Source: JAPLXD01 sp041661585
Lineage (GTDB): Bacteria > Patescibacteriota > Minisyncoccia > Moranbacterales > UBA11712
DNA: 35,192 bases
Direction of reading: 5' to 3'
NCBI GenBank assembly: GCA_041661585.1
Contig: JBAZUC010000002.1
Span: forward strand, 1 to 35,192
Positions 1 through 7,080 of this stretch are shown one piece after another (positions within the stretch are counted from its first letter, which is position 1; every line of letters begins with the position of its first letter). The translations under genes and the position numbers were made by a program. The notes below the pieces were generated by a model. The model was given only the letters and a program-made list of their open reading frames with translations. It was not told the origin of the DNA and did no database searches.

Positions 1-1006
1 AATGTTTTTTGGATACTCCGATTCGCGCCAAAGAATTCCCCCTCTGACACTCCAGCCCGATCTCTTTCGGAAAAAATTCGATCAATGTGCTCATTTTTGC
101 GGTTCCGCCGGTGAAAATAACTTTTTCTATTTTCTTGAGCGGACTTTTTTTGTGATAAATTTCCCGAAGCCGTTTCATTTCATCAGTGATCATGCCGATC
201 GCAGGCGCAATAAGACGGCTCGTTTCTCCCCGCGGGTCAAGAAGATTGACACGGTCTGATTTTTTCAGCTTATCCGCCCGTTCAAGGTCGATTCCGAGTC
301 CGCTGGCAAGAGATCTCGAAATTTCCACTCCGCCAACATCAATATTTCTGGTGACCCTGACCACTCCGTCGCTGACTATCGTGAAATCAGTCGCCTTTGC
401 CCCCAAATTCGCAATCATAAAAGTTCCCTTGTCATTGCCAACAAGCGTCCGGACAGCAGCGAAGTTTTCCACTTCCATTGCCTTCACCTTCAATTTGACG
501 GATTTGGCGATTGATCCATATTTGTCCGTCGTGCTTTTGGGGACCGATACAATCATAATTTGATTTTTTCGGTTTTGATTGGGAATTTGCCCTCCTTCAA
601 AAGATTTTTCCTGAAAACTGCCGACTATCTCCCATCCCAGACTCACTTCGTCAAGATGAGTAGGAATGAATTTTGTCGCCTCAAATCTGATTGCCTGCTC
701 GATTTCAGCCTCGGGCATTTCCGGAAGCTCAACAAAAAATATAAGGGAGAGGAAGCCGGGTATTCCCATAACGGCACATTTAGTGTCAAATCCTCCCTGT
801 TTCAGGACGGCCTCCAGCACGCTCTTTGCTTGAACATCCAAAAGCTCAAGACCACTGGATTGAAGAAGCGACCCAGAGTCATAGGAAATGGCATAGTTCA
901 CAAAAACAGGCAAATTGTTCTCTTTTTTCAATTCGACTATTTTTATGCCCGTCGTTCCAAGATCCACGCCCAGGCATCTGTTTTTTTTCGAAAATATTCC
1001 AAACAT
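1..1006 (-). CDS. pilM: Type IV pilus assembly protein PilM-like ATPase, 3' end cut by window edge
   Basis: The reverse strand reads from an ATG at 1006 to the window edge without a stop, giving about 335 residues. The N-terminus carries an actin-fold phosphate-binding loop (GVDLGTTGIKIVEL, about residues 12-25). A stretch near residues 85-115 (ELPEMPEAEIEQAIRFEATK, then FIPTHLDEV) matches the PilM family pattern of acidic helix plus F/YIP motif. A second glycine-rich motif (FTGGTAKM) lies near residue 308. In PilM-type proteins this fold sits on the cytoplasmic side of the pilus platform and contacts PilN; that role is family knowledge. There is no Shine-Dalgarno motif before the ATG. The leader contains a terminator-like hairpin ending 14 bases upstream. 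The divergent neighbour is comF, also linked to DNA uptake. FtsA is the main alternative, but the spacing of motifs favours PilM. Confidence 0.85.
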   Translation of the reverse strand, partial: MFGIFSKKNRCLGVDLGTTGIKIVELKKENNLPVFVNYAISYDSGSLLQSSGLELLDVQAKSVLEAVLKQGGFDTKCAVMGIPGFLSLIFFVELPEMPEAEIEQAIRFEATKFIPTHLDEVSLGWEIVGSFQEKSFEGGQIPNQNRKNQIMIVSVPKSTTDKYGSIAKSVKLKVKAMEVENFAAVRTLVGNDKGTFMIANLGAKATDFTIVSDGVVRVTRNIDVGGVEISRSLASGLGIDLERADKLKKSDRVNLLDPRGETSRLIAPAIGMITDEMKRLREIYHKKSPLKKIEKVIFTGGTAKMSTLIEFFPKEIGLECQRGNSLARIGVSKKH

Positions 1007-1019
1007 TTAAATCGACATT

Positions 1020-1053
1020 AAAAAAATCCGGCCAAAAAATATTGTCCGCCGGA
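1020..1053 (-). terminator. Terminator-like hairpin inside the pilM leader
   Basis: On the minus strand TCCGGC (1053-1048) pairs with GCCGGA (1032-1027) and is followed by seven Ts ending at 1020. The loop is AT-rich. The T tract lies only 14 bases before the pilM ATG, so transcripts from the predicted upstream promoters must pass it. It could be an attenuator, or the end of a short RNA made from the leader. Confidence 0.55.
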
Positions 1054-1151
1054 CCGATCTCTTCTCACTGTTGTCATTTTGCTTTTCCCGTATTTTTGCC
1101 ACATAGAGTTGTTTTTGTTTTTGCACCAAAAAATTTTTCTCTTCTGCACTG

Positions 1152-1235
1152 ATTCTAACATATTTTTCGCCCGAAAGCAAACCACCGTTTCTCGCAATTT
1201 GCCGAAAAACGCTTCCTTGGGATAGAATAATTATA
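1152..1235 (-). promoter_or_regulatory. Two predicted extended -10 promoters for the pilM leader
   Basis: Two minus-strand -10 boxes have the extended TGn element. TGGTATAAT has its hexamer at 1235-1230 with only a poor -35. TGTTAGAAT has its hexamer at 1157-1152, with TTGCTT 17 bases upstream. They give predicted leaders of roughly 215 and 140 bases before pilM. The remainder of the 1007-1296 gap is AT-rich. It also holds a perfect DnaA-box-like TTATCCACA at 1263-1271, which is probably fortuitous on its own. Confidence 0.4.
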
Positions 1236-1296
1236 CCACAGAATTATATTCCTTGAAACATCTTATCCACAATCAGCCATTTTCTCCTATCGCAAA

Positions 1297-2019
1297 CTGA
1301 AAAATATCATTCTTGACGCGCTATTTCCCATTCTTTGCCTGTCTTGCAGAAAAGAAGGTTTTTGGCTTTGCGAAGAATGTTTGAGCCGGACAAAACTGCT
1401 GGATTTTCAAGTGTGTCCGGCCTGCGAAGAGATGATAACCGAAAAGGGATGTCTGTGCCGCGCCTGCCGAAATTCTCAAAGATCAAGCCTTGATTCGCTT
1501 GTTTCCGCGGTTTCCTATGAGGATCCGGCCGTGAAACATCTTGTTTACAATTTCAAATACCGCTTCGCTAGGGACATATCGGAACCCCTCGCCAAATTGA
1601 TCTCGAGAGCGCTCGTCCGAAATGATATCGCACTCCCCGACTTCCTTGTCCCCGTCCCACTTCATCCAAAAAGGCTGCGCTGGAGAGGCTTCAATCAGAG
1701 TTTTTTGCTGGCTTCGCACATTTCCGAGGAACTCGCGCCACTGACAGGAGTGGATATTTTGGATATTTTGCAGCGGAAAAAGTTCAACCGCCCGCAGATG
1801 CAGATCAAGAATTATCAAGAGCGATTGCAAAATATGCAAAATATTTTCGCCTTGCTGCCTGACACGAGCCCCGACCTGATAAAAAACAAAAAAATACTGC
1901 TCATCGACGATATAGCAACCACCGGCGCCACGCTCGAAGAATGCGCCAAAGTTCTGAAATCAGCCGGGGCAAAAAAAGTCTTCACAGCGGTCGTAGCCAG
2001 GCAAAGCGTGAAAATATAG
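1297..2019 (+). CDS. comF: ComF family phosphoribosyltransferase-like protein
   Basis: ComF-type proteins support DNA uptake in competent bacteria; the exact reaction is unsettled. The reading frame is open from 1231. The first obvious initiator (TTG at 1381) would delete the family's N-terminal zinc motif, because codons before it encode LFPILCLSCRKEGFWLCEEC. A non-ATG start near 1297 (CTG) or 1309 (ATT) therefore fits better; CTG gives about 240 residues, normal for ComF. Four cysteines of the N-terminal ribbon, then a second CPAC...CLCRAC pair, precede a phosphoribosyltransferase fold with PVPLHPKRLRWRGFNQS and the PRPP loop LLIDDIATTGAT near residue 203. The gene is divergent from pilM, so a pilus and a competence gene share the intergenic space. 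The family call is strong; the start is uncertain. Confidence 0.88.
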   Translation: MKNIILDALFPILCLSCRKEGFWLCEECLSRTKLLDFQVCPACEEMITEKGCLCRACRNSQRSSLDSLVSAVSYEDPAVKHLVYNFKYRFARDISEPLAKLISRALVRNDIALPDFLVPVPLHPKRLRWRGFNQSFLLASHISEELAPLTGVDILDILQRKKFNRPQMQIKNYQERLQNMQNIFALLPDTSPDLIKNKKILLIDDIATTGATLEECAKVLKSAGAKKVFTAVVARQSVKI

Positions 2020-2020
2020 C

Positions 2021-2049
2021 TTGACTGGCCATATAAAATAAGCTACTAT
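2021..2049 (+). promoter_or_regulatory. Predicted sigma70-type promoter for the LAGLIDADG gene (leaderless)
   Basis: TTGACT at 2021-2026 and TACTAT at 2044-2049 are separated by 17 bases. Transcription would start around 2056, which is the ATG itself, so the message is predicted to be leaderless. The promoter begins one base after the comF stop codon. Confidence 0.55.
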
Positions 2050-2055
2050 GGAAGT

Positions 2056-3063
2056 ATGGCTGAAAGGCATAAATCTAAAAGAGTAAAATTCCCAAAAAAC
2101 AAGCAAAGGGATTTTCTCTTTTCCGCAAAAAATAAACTTGGCATAAATTGGAGTGAATTTGCCAAGATTTTGAAAATAAGCACTAGAAATCTTTCGGACT
2201 GGAAACAGGAAAAGCTTACTCTCCCCTTGAGTACTGTCAAAACTATTTGCAAAAAAGCGGACTTGCATCTTCCCCGAAATATTAAATTTCTTTCACCCTA
2301 TTGGTACACAAAGAAAGGCGCCCGAAAAGGCGGTTTAGCTATTGTCAAAAAATATGGCTCTGTTGGAGGCGATCCAAAAAAAAGACTGCAAAAATGGCAC
2401 GAGTGGTGGGGAGAAAAAGGAAGATTCCAGAAACATCCAATTCTTGGTAAGCGACTCTCCACCAAAAAACCACGTCCATCCGTTAAACTTGCAGAATTTA
2501 TTGGAATAATGCTAGGTGATGGTGGAATAAGCCAAAGGCAAGTGTCTATTTCATTAAACCGCGAATCAGATAGAGAATATATTGAGTTTGTGAAAAAAAT
2601 AATCATAACTCTGTTCGGCGTTTCCCCCAGCTTGTATCCGGATCCGAAAAGCAAAGCAGACACCATTGTTATTTCTCGAACCGAACTGGTAGAATATCTA
2701 ACACAAAAGCTTGGATTGAAAATCGGAAACAAAATCAAACAGCAAATTGATATTCCAACATGGATAAAGAAAAATAGTGAATACAAAATCGCTTGTGTGC
2801 GAGGTCTTGTCGATACGGATGGATCTGTTTACAAGCACAGATACACGGTCAAAAATAAAACTTACTCTTATCAAAAACTTTCTTTTTGCAGCCTTTCTCC
2901 GCCCCTCCTTCTATCCGTTTTTGAAACCTTGAAAAATATTGGATTAAAGCCTAGAATATGTAAAGATAAGGAAATTAAGATCGAAAACACGCAAAATGTT
3001 CGGAGGTATTTCGAAATTATAGGGTCAAACAACAAAAAACACTTAAAAAAGATCGAAAAATGA
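2056..3063 (+). CDS. Free-standing LAGLIDADG homing endonuclease with N-terminal HTH-like region
   Basis: The 335-residue protein has two copies of the LAGLIDADG helix motif: FIGIMLGDGG near residue 150 and CVRGLVDTDGS near residue 249. Each ends with the acidic residue that binds the catalytic metal in this family, so it should act as a monomer cutting an asymmetric DNA site. Residues about 25-75 look like a small helix-turn-helix (WSEFAKILKISTRNLSDWK). A basic linker (GARKGGLAIVKKYG) joins the two parts. No intron or intein surrounds it: comF ends just upstream and tRNA-Ser starts 9 bases after its TGA stop. The protein is lysine-rich and the gene AT-rich relative to comF, consistent with a mobile gene. 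It may alternatively have been recruited as a regulator. The start at 2056 is supported by the promoter spacing. Confidence 0.85.
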   Translation: MAERHKSKRVKFPKNKQRDFLFSAKNKLGINWSEFAKILKISTRNLSDWKQEKLTLPLSTVKTICKKADLHLPRNIKFLSPYWYTKKGARKGGLAIVKKYGSVGGDPKKRLQKWHEWWGEKGRFQKHPILGKRLSTKKPRPSVKLAEFIGIMLGDGGISQRQVSISLNRESDREYIEFVKKIIITLFGVSPSLYPDPKSKADTIVISRTELVEYLTQKLGLKIGNKIKQQIDIPTWIKKNSEYKIACVRGLVDTDGSVYKHRYTVKNKTYSYQKLSFCSLSPPLLLSVFETLKNIGLKPRICKDKEIKIENTQNVRRYFEIIGSNNKKHLKKIEK

Positions 3064-3071
3064 ATATCCGG

Positions 3072-3160
3072 GGAGAGGTGGCTGAGTGGCCGAAAGCGGC
3101 AGATTGCTAATCTGTTATGCGGGTTAAACCGCATCCAGGGTTCGAATCCCTGCCTCTCCG
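3072..3160 (+). tRNA. tRNA-Ser (GCU)
   Basis: The acceptor stem GGAGAGG/CCTCTCC, long class II variable arm and T-loop TTCGAAT are all present. The anticodon stem GCAGA/TCTGT frames the loop TTGCTAA, with anticodon GCT at 3106-3108. Discriminator is G; the 3' CCA is not encoded. It starts 9 bases after the LAGLIDADG gene stops. Confidence 0.95.
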
Positions 3161-3192
3161 CAGTTTTTTAATATTTTAGCGTCGAATAACAT

Positions 3193-3282
3193 GGAGAGGT
3201 GCCGGAGCGGCTGAACGGACCAGTCTTGAAAACTGGAGTACCGGAAACGGTACCGGGGGTTCAAATCCCTCCCTCTCCGCCA
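3193..3282 (+). tRNA. tRNA-Ser (UGA), CCA encoded
   Basis: It shares the acceptor stem GGAGAGG/CCTCTCC with the preceding serine tRNA and also has a long variable arm. Stem CCAGT/ACTGG frames loop CTTGAAA, anticodon TGA at 3227-3229. Unlike its neighbour, discriminator G is followed by an encoded CCA (3280-3282). Confidence 0.95.
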
Positions 3283-3302
3283 AAGATTAAATTTACAATT
3301 TT

Positions 3303-3842
3303 ATGGATCGGATGAAACCAAAACACGAAATGACAAAACGCGCCAAACATAATGTTCCGGAGAATTTTTCACAATCCGACGAACCGGTTTTTCAATGGGA
3401 AGCGCATGAATATGAATATACTGAAAAGCACCCGAAATGGTATTGGATAATGGGAATCGCCTTGCTCGCTATCATAATCTACGCTATCGTCACCAATTCC
3501 ATCCTGATGGCCATCACTTTCATCATGATTGGGATGCTCGGATATGTTTATGCAGAGCGCGAGCCACGCCTCATCCAGATGGAAATCAATCCGGATGGAG
3601 TGATTGCAGACAAAATCATGTATGAGTACGATGATCTCAAGAGTTTCTGGATATTTTATGAGGTGGAATCCGGCTTCAAAGTTTTGAGCCTCCACAGCAA
3701 AAAAACTTTTCTGCCTCACATTCATATTCCCGTCGGCGACGCCAACCCGATTCTCATTCGCGAAGTACTACTCAGCTATCTGCCCGAACTCCGCCAGGAA
3801 ATGACCATCGTCGACCGGTTTTCTCTCATGATCGGACTGTAA
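3303..3842 (+). CDS. Small two-helix membrane protein of unknown function
   Basis: I do not recognise a named family. The 179-residue protein has a charged N-terminal region (residues 1-45) rich in Lys, Glu and Pro. A hydrophobic hairpin (about residues 46-80: WYWIMGIALLAIIIYAIV, then a second helix ending LGYVYAE) follows. The C-terminal soluble domain of about 95 residues looks mainly beta (IQMEINPDGVIADKIMYEYD, later HIHIPVGD). The arrangement of an N-terminal tail, membrane hairpin and C-terminal PH-like sheet recalls small bacterial PH-domain membrane proteins, but this is only a shape comparison. It lies alone between serine and arginine tRNA genes and has no Shine-Dalgarno site. The ATG at 3303 is 20 bases after the tRNA-Ser CCA, so it may be co-transcribed with it. 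Confidence 0.75.
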   Translation: MDRMKPKHEMTKRAKHNVPENFSQSDEPVFQWEAHEYEYTEKHPKWYWIMGIALLAIIIYAIVTNSILMAITFIMIGMLGYVYAEREPRLIQMEINPDGVIADKIMYEYDDLKSFWIFYEVESGFKVLSLHSKKTFLPHIHIPVGDANPILIREVLLSYLPELRQEMTIVDRFSLMIGL

Positions 3843-3857
3843 TTTCAATTTATATCT

Positions 3858-3929
3858 GTCTCCGTAGTTCAACGGATAGAACATAGGCTTGCGGAGCCTA
3901 AAATCGAGGTTCGATTCCTCGCGGGGACA
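3858..3929 (+). tRNA. tRNA-Arg (GCG)
   Basis: The cloverleaf is complete: acceptor GTCTCCG/CGGGGAC (one G-U pair), D-stem GTTC/GAAC, T-stem CGAGG/CCTCG with loop TTCGATT. Stem TAGGC/GCCTA frames loop TTGCGGA, anticodon GCG. Most bacteria read CGU/CGC/CGA with an inosine-modified ACG anticodon; this gene has G at position 34, so it should read only CGC and CGU. CCA is not encoded. Confidence 0.92.
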
Positions 3930-3953
3930 CAAATATCTTACTTAATATATTTT

Positions 3954-4027
3954 GCGCTTGTAGCTCAGTTGGATAGAGCGTTGGTTTCCGGAACCAGAGA
4001 CCGCAGGTTCAAGTCCTGCCAAGCGCA
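3954..4027 (+). tRNA. tRNA-Arg (CCG)
   Basis: Acceptor GCGCTTG/CAAGCGC pairs fully. The D-arm GCTC/GAGC and T-arm GCAGG/CCTGC with loop TTCAAGT are normal. Anticodon stem TTGGT/ACCAG frames loop TTCCGGA, anticodon CCG, reading CGG. Discriminator A, no encoded CCA. It follows tRNA-Arg (GCG) by 24 bases. Confidence 0.93.
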
Positions 4028-4034
4028 CAAGTTT

Positions 4035-4106
4035 GCCTCCATAGCTCAACTAGGCAGAGCGTCCCGCCTCGGCGGGAAAATAAAGGTTCGACTCCTTTTG
4101 GGGACA
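4035..4106 (+). tRNA. tRNA-Arg-like gene with a six-base anticodon loop (possible UCG or decayed)
   Basis: The D-arm (GCTC/GAGC around a GG-containing loop) and T-arm (AAAGG/CCTTT, loop TTCGACT) are canonical. Acceptor GCCTCCA/TGGGGAC pairs except for a C-A mismatch at 2-71. Its 3' end, GGGGACAC, matches tRNA-Arg (GCG) upstream. The anticodon arm is odd: TCCCG/CGGGA pairs perfectly but leaves a six-base loop, CCTCGG, with C instead of the invariant U33. Read from the 5' side the anticodon would be TCG (Arg). The arm is a near-perfect GC palindrome that could form an even tighter hairpin. It may be a functional but unusual tRNA, a pseudogene, or an assembly error. It ends two bases before the recG ATG. 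Confidence 0.5.
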
Positions 4107-4108
4107 CT

Positions 4109-6195
4109 ATGAGCAACCTTCAAACTCCTCTCTCCCAAATCTCTTTTATCGAAAAAAAATACTTGAAAAAATTGGAAAAGCTCGGACTCGAAACCGTGCG
4201 GGATTTTTTGTATTTTTTTCCGAACAGATACGACGATTTTTCTCGAGCATTGAAAATTAGCGATCTCAAAGTGAATGAAACGGCAACGATCGAAGGGAAA
4301 ATAAAGTCAATCAAGAATATCCGCACCTGGAAAAAAAGAATGACGATCACCGAAGCGCTCGTAGAAGATGCCAGCGGGTCGATACGCATCATCTGGTTCA
4401 ATCAATCATTTATCTTGAGCAACTTGAAGGAAGACGGAATATATCGTTTCAGCGGAAAATTGGTCTCGGACGCCAAGGGGTTGCATCTTTCGAATCCCGC
4501 TTATGAAAACGCTACTCGTACCCCGACCAACACCGGCCGGCTTGTTCCCGTCTATCCCGAAACATATGGAGTCACCTCCAAATGGCTGCGTTGGAAAATG
4601 AGCCAACTCCTCAAGAATTATTCAAGCGCGATTCCGGAAATTGTTCCCACTGCCATCCTCAAAAGGCAGAGACTGATGGACGCGCAAGAGGCGATAAAAG
4701 AATTGCACTTTCCGAGCAATCTTGAAAATATCAAGCTGGCGCAAAAAAAAATCGCTTTCGAAGAAATGTTTTTGATCCAGCTCAATGCTATTCGGGCCCG
4801 GTGTGATTGGGAGGAGTCAAAATCAATCCAAGTCAGTTTCGATGAAAAATTGATCAAAAAATTCGTTGCCTCATTGCCATTTGAGCTGACAAATGCGCAA
4901 AAAAAATCTTCTTTTCAAATTATCAAAGACCTCGAAAAAAAATATCCGATGAACCGTCTTCTCGAAGGAGATGTCGGCTCTGGAAAGACGGTAGTCGCCG
5001 CCGTTGCCGCGCTCGAGACAATGATGGCCGGATATCAAACAGCAATTCTGGCTCCCACTGAAGTCCTCGCCCGCCAGCACTTCGGAACTTTCGGAAAAGT
5101 CTTGAAAGATTTTTCGCAGAAAATTGGATTGCTGACCAATAGCGAGTCCCGAACTTTTTGGAAAAAAAATACCAAGAAAAATTTCTTGGGAAAAATAAAG
5201 CGCGGAGACATAAAGATCCTGATCGGTACGCACGCCTTGATCCAAAAAAGTGTGGAGTTTGAAAACCTCGCTCTCGTGATCATCGACGAACAGCATCGTT
5301 TTGGCGTGAATCAACGAGCCTATTTGCAAAAACAGGCTGGAAGCATCAAGGACGGGCTCAAGAATACCATCCCTCATCTTCTCTCAATGACCGCCACGCC
5401 TATTCCCCGGACATTGGCGCTCGCTTTTTTCGGCAATCTCGATATTTCACTTCTGGACGAAATGCCCAAGGGAAGAAAAAAAATCATCACGAAAATTATC
5501 ACTCCGTCCAAGCGGGAAGAAATATATAGTTTTATCCGAAACGAAATCAAATCGGGACGGCAAGCGTTTTTCATTTTCCCGCTCATCGAAGAGTCGGAAA
5601 AGATTGCAGGCCGTGCCGCGACGGAAGAACACAAGAGATTATCCAGTGAAATTTTTCCCGATCTCAAGATCGGCCTTCTGCACGGCCGGATGAAGCCGAA
5701 AGAAAAAGAAAGAGTGATGAATGAATTCGAGAATAAAAAACTAAATATTCTCGTTTCGACATCCGTCATTGAAGTCGGAGTGGACGTCCCGAACGCGACA
5801 ATCATGGTCATTGAAGGCTCGCAACGTTTCGGCCTCGCTCAACTCCACCAATTCCGCGGACGCGTAGGACGCAGCGATCATCAGTCATATTGTTTTCTTT
5901 TCACTGATTCAAACTCTGAAAATACTTCCCAAAGGCTCAAAGCGCTGATCGAATCGGAAGACGGTTTCAAACTCGCTAAAAAGGATCTCGAGATCCGCGG
6001 TCCCGGACAATTTTTGGGAACGCGTCAATCCGGCGTCGCCGACAGCGNNNNNNNNNNTATTTGGGAGATATTAAACTAATTCAACAAGCAAGAATAGAGG
6101 CGCAGAGTTTATATGAGTTTGATTCAAAATTAAAACAATTCCCGATTCTTAGGGAAACTTTGGAAAAAATGAACCAAGAAATCCATTTGGAATAA
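4109..6195 (+). CDS. recG: ATP-dependent DNA helicase RecG (interrupted by assembly gap)
   Basis: RecG remodels stalled replication forks and branched DNA. An N-terminal wedge/OB region (residues 1 to about 240) includes a helix-hairpin-helix-like start (IEKKYLKKLEKLGLETVRDF) and the OB strand RFSGKLV. The helicase core follows: Walker A GDVGSGKT near residue 288, DEQH near 392, TATPIPRTL, VSTSVIEVGVDVPNA, and QLHQFRGRVGR near 577. After FLGTRQSGVADS the sequence enters ten Ns. Beyond them a different frame reads YLGDIKLIQQARIEA to a TAA at 6193-6195, which is the RecG C-terminal tail. The two pieces total about 691 residues, close to the usual RecG length, so the gene is probably intact and only the gap size is wrong. 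There is no Shine-Dalgarno site; the ATG starts 2 bases after the tRNA-like gene. Confidence 0.95.
6048..6057. other. Assembly gap (10 Ns) inside recG
   Basis: Ten Ns are probably a scaffolder's default spacer. Frame arithmetic gives a check: one base of a codon remains before the gap and the correct tail frame begins at 6058, so the true missing length should be 2 modulo 3 (for example 8 or 11), not 10. Confidence 0.97.
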
Positions 6196-6213
6196 AAACT
6201 TTGCAATAAAAAA

Positions 6214-6235
6214 GGGTTAGGCCAAGGCCTAACCC
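6214..6235 (-). terminator. Strong hairpin terminator between recG and the island genes
   Basis: GGGTTAGGCC and GGCCTAACCC form a ten-pair stem around AA. The minus-strand side is followed by six Ts, so it fits as the terminator of the minus-strand gene ending at 6301. On the plus strand the downstream bases are only mildly T-rich, so termination of recG there would be weaker. Confidence 0.75.
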
Positions 6236-6250
6236 CACTTTCCCCTTTTT

Positions 6251-6278
6251 ACCCGCCAAAGCTTTAGCGTAGGCGAGT
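6251..6278. repeat. Short imperfect inverted repeat
   Basis: ACCCGCC and GGCGAGT flank AAAGCTTTAGCGTA, leaving one mismatch in a seven-pair stem with an inner AAAGCTTT palindrome. It looks like a small dispersed intergenic palindrome. No second copy is seen in this window. Confidence 0.3.
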
Positions 6279-6300
6279 ACTCCCCCTTTTCTCCTTTTGC

Positions 6301-6690
6301 TTATTTCAAAATATTCCTAAATGATTGGCGGGGCGATTTGTTGATGATTTTTTCAATGCCCTCGATAATCTTGACTCCAACCCTTTCGCCAACCTCATCG
6401 CTTTCCGCGCTACTCATTTCTGCATAAGCGGTGAGCGGATATACCATGATCTCCAGGCTCTGCCGCTTTGTCTTGGCCTTGGTGATAAATTCTATGAGCG
6501 CATAGCGACCAAGAATATCGTCGCCCACGACCATGTCGAATTGAGTGCCCCGCGGATAAGCCGCTTGAGCAACCAATTCAATCTCGTTCAGCTCTGACTC
6601 CGAAAGCAGATCGGAACGTCCCGCCAACGCCACGGTCACAAATGAAACCGCGAACACCATTGCCACAAATGCAGTCATCAGCTTCTTCAT
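6301..6690 (-). CDS. Exported protein of unknown function
   Basis: I recognise no family. The 129-residue protein begins with a clear signal peptide (MKKLMTAFVAMVFAVSFVTV followed by ALAG), predicted to be cut after ALA near residue 23. The mature part is acidic and has a hydrophobic stretch VVGDDILGRYALIEFITKA and a predicted amphipathic helix (GVKIIEGIEKIINKS). Its ATG overlaps the stop of the upstream membrane-protein gene by four bases, so the two are translationally coupled and probably work together in the envelope. A purine-rich AGAGGGGG lies just before the ATG. A strong terminator follows at 6214-6235. The gene is visibly richer in GC than recG's tail, consistent with an acquired island. 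Confidence 0.75.
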   Translation of the reverse strand: MKKLMTAFVAMVFAVSFVTVALAGRSDLLSESELNEIELVAQAAYPRGTQFDMVVGDDILGRYALIEFITKAKTKRQSLEIMVYPLTAYAEMSSAESDEVGERVGVKIIEGIEKIINKSPRQSFRNILK

Positions 6691-7037
6691 TTCGCCCCCT
6701 CTATCGCCCTCTCTTCGGCGAAGGCTTCTTCCGATTCCGGAATTCCGGCCTGAAAATCAGCCTTGGTATCTGCGACATATTTCATCGCATTACGGATAGC
6801 TGAATCCAGACATAAGGCACAGCATAGGAGTATCCCAATGACCCAGCCGGCCCAATAGATGAAATCCCAAAATATCCCCGGATGGAGATGGATAAAATAA
6901 TCCCAGGTTTCCATGGCGGCCGAGTAAGCGCGCCAAGAGAAAAAGGCCACACCAACTGTCATTACCAAAATCCATAGTAACCGAAAAATCCTATTGATAG
7001 CCTTATCCAGGGACTCATTTTTTTTCACATCTTCCAT
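6687..7037 (-). CDS. Two-helix membrane protein of unknown function
   Basis: The start is set at 7037 rather than the upstream ATG at 7058, because AAGGAG lies 7 bases before 7037 and would be inside the longer frame. The 116-residue protein has a short charged N-terminus (MEDVKKNESLDKAINRI) and two membrane helices: about residues 19-40 (LLWILVMTVGVAFFSWRAY) and 55-78 (FWDFIYWAGWVIGILLCCAL). An acidic tail ends EERAIEGAK. It overlaps the exported-protein gene by four bases. Upstream is the hairpin-rich region 7081-7263, which would form its leader. I cannot assign a function; a phage- or plasmid-type accessory membrane protein is one possibility. Confidence 0.75.
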   Translation of the reverse strand: MEDVKKNESLDKAINRIFRLLWILVMTVGVAFFSWRAYSAAMETWDYFIHLHPGIFWDFIYWAGWVIGILLCCALCLDSAIRNAMKYVADTKADFQAGIPESEEAFAEERAIEGAK

Positions 7038-7080
7038 TGTCCTGCTCCTTATATTCAATTTTTCGTGTACAAATTTAACC

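Noticed and set aside
1018..1104. 28-codon mini-gene before pilM
   Set aside because: No ribosome site and no conservation evidence. Kept only as part of the leader finding.
1263..1271. Perfect DnaA box as replication origin signal
   Set aside because: It is single, and no dnaA, dnaN or AT-rich box cluster is nearby. A second near-match at 25247-25255 is also isolated.
6048..6195. recG as a pseudogene broken by frameshift
   Set aside because: The frame change coincides with the N run, and the tail beyond is a good RecG C-terminus, so gap size explains it.
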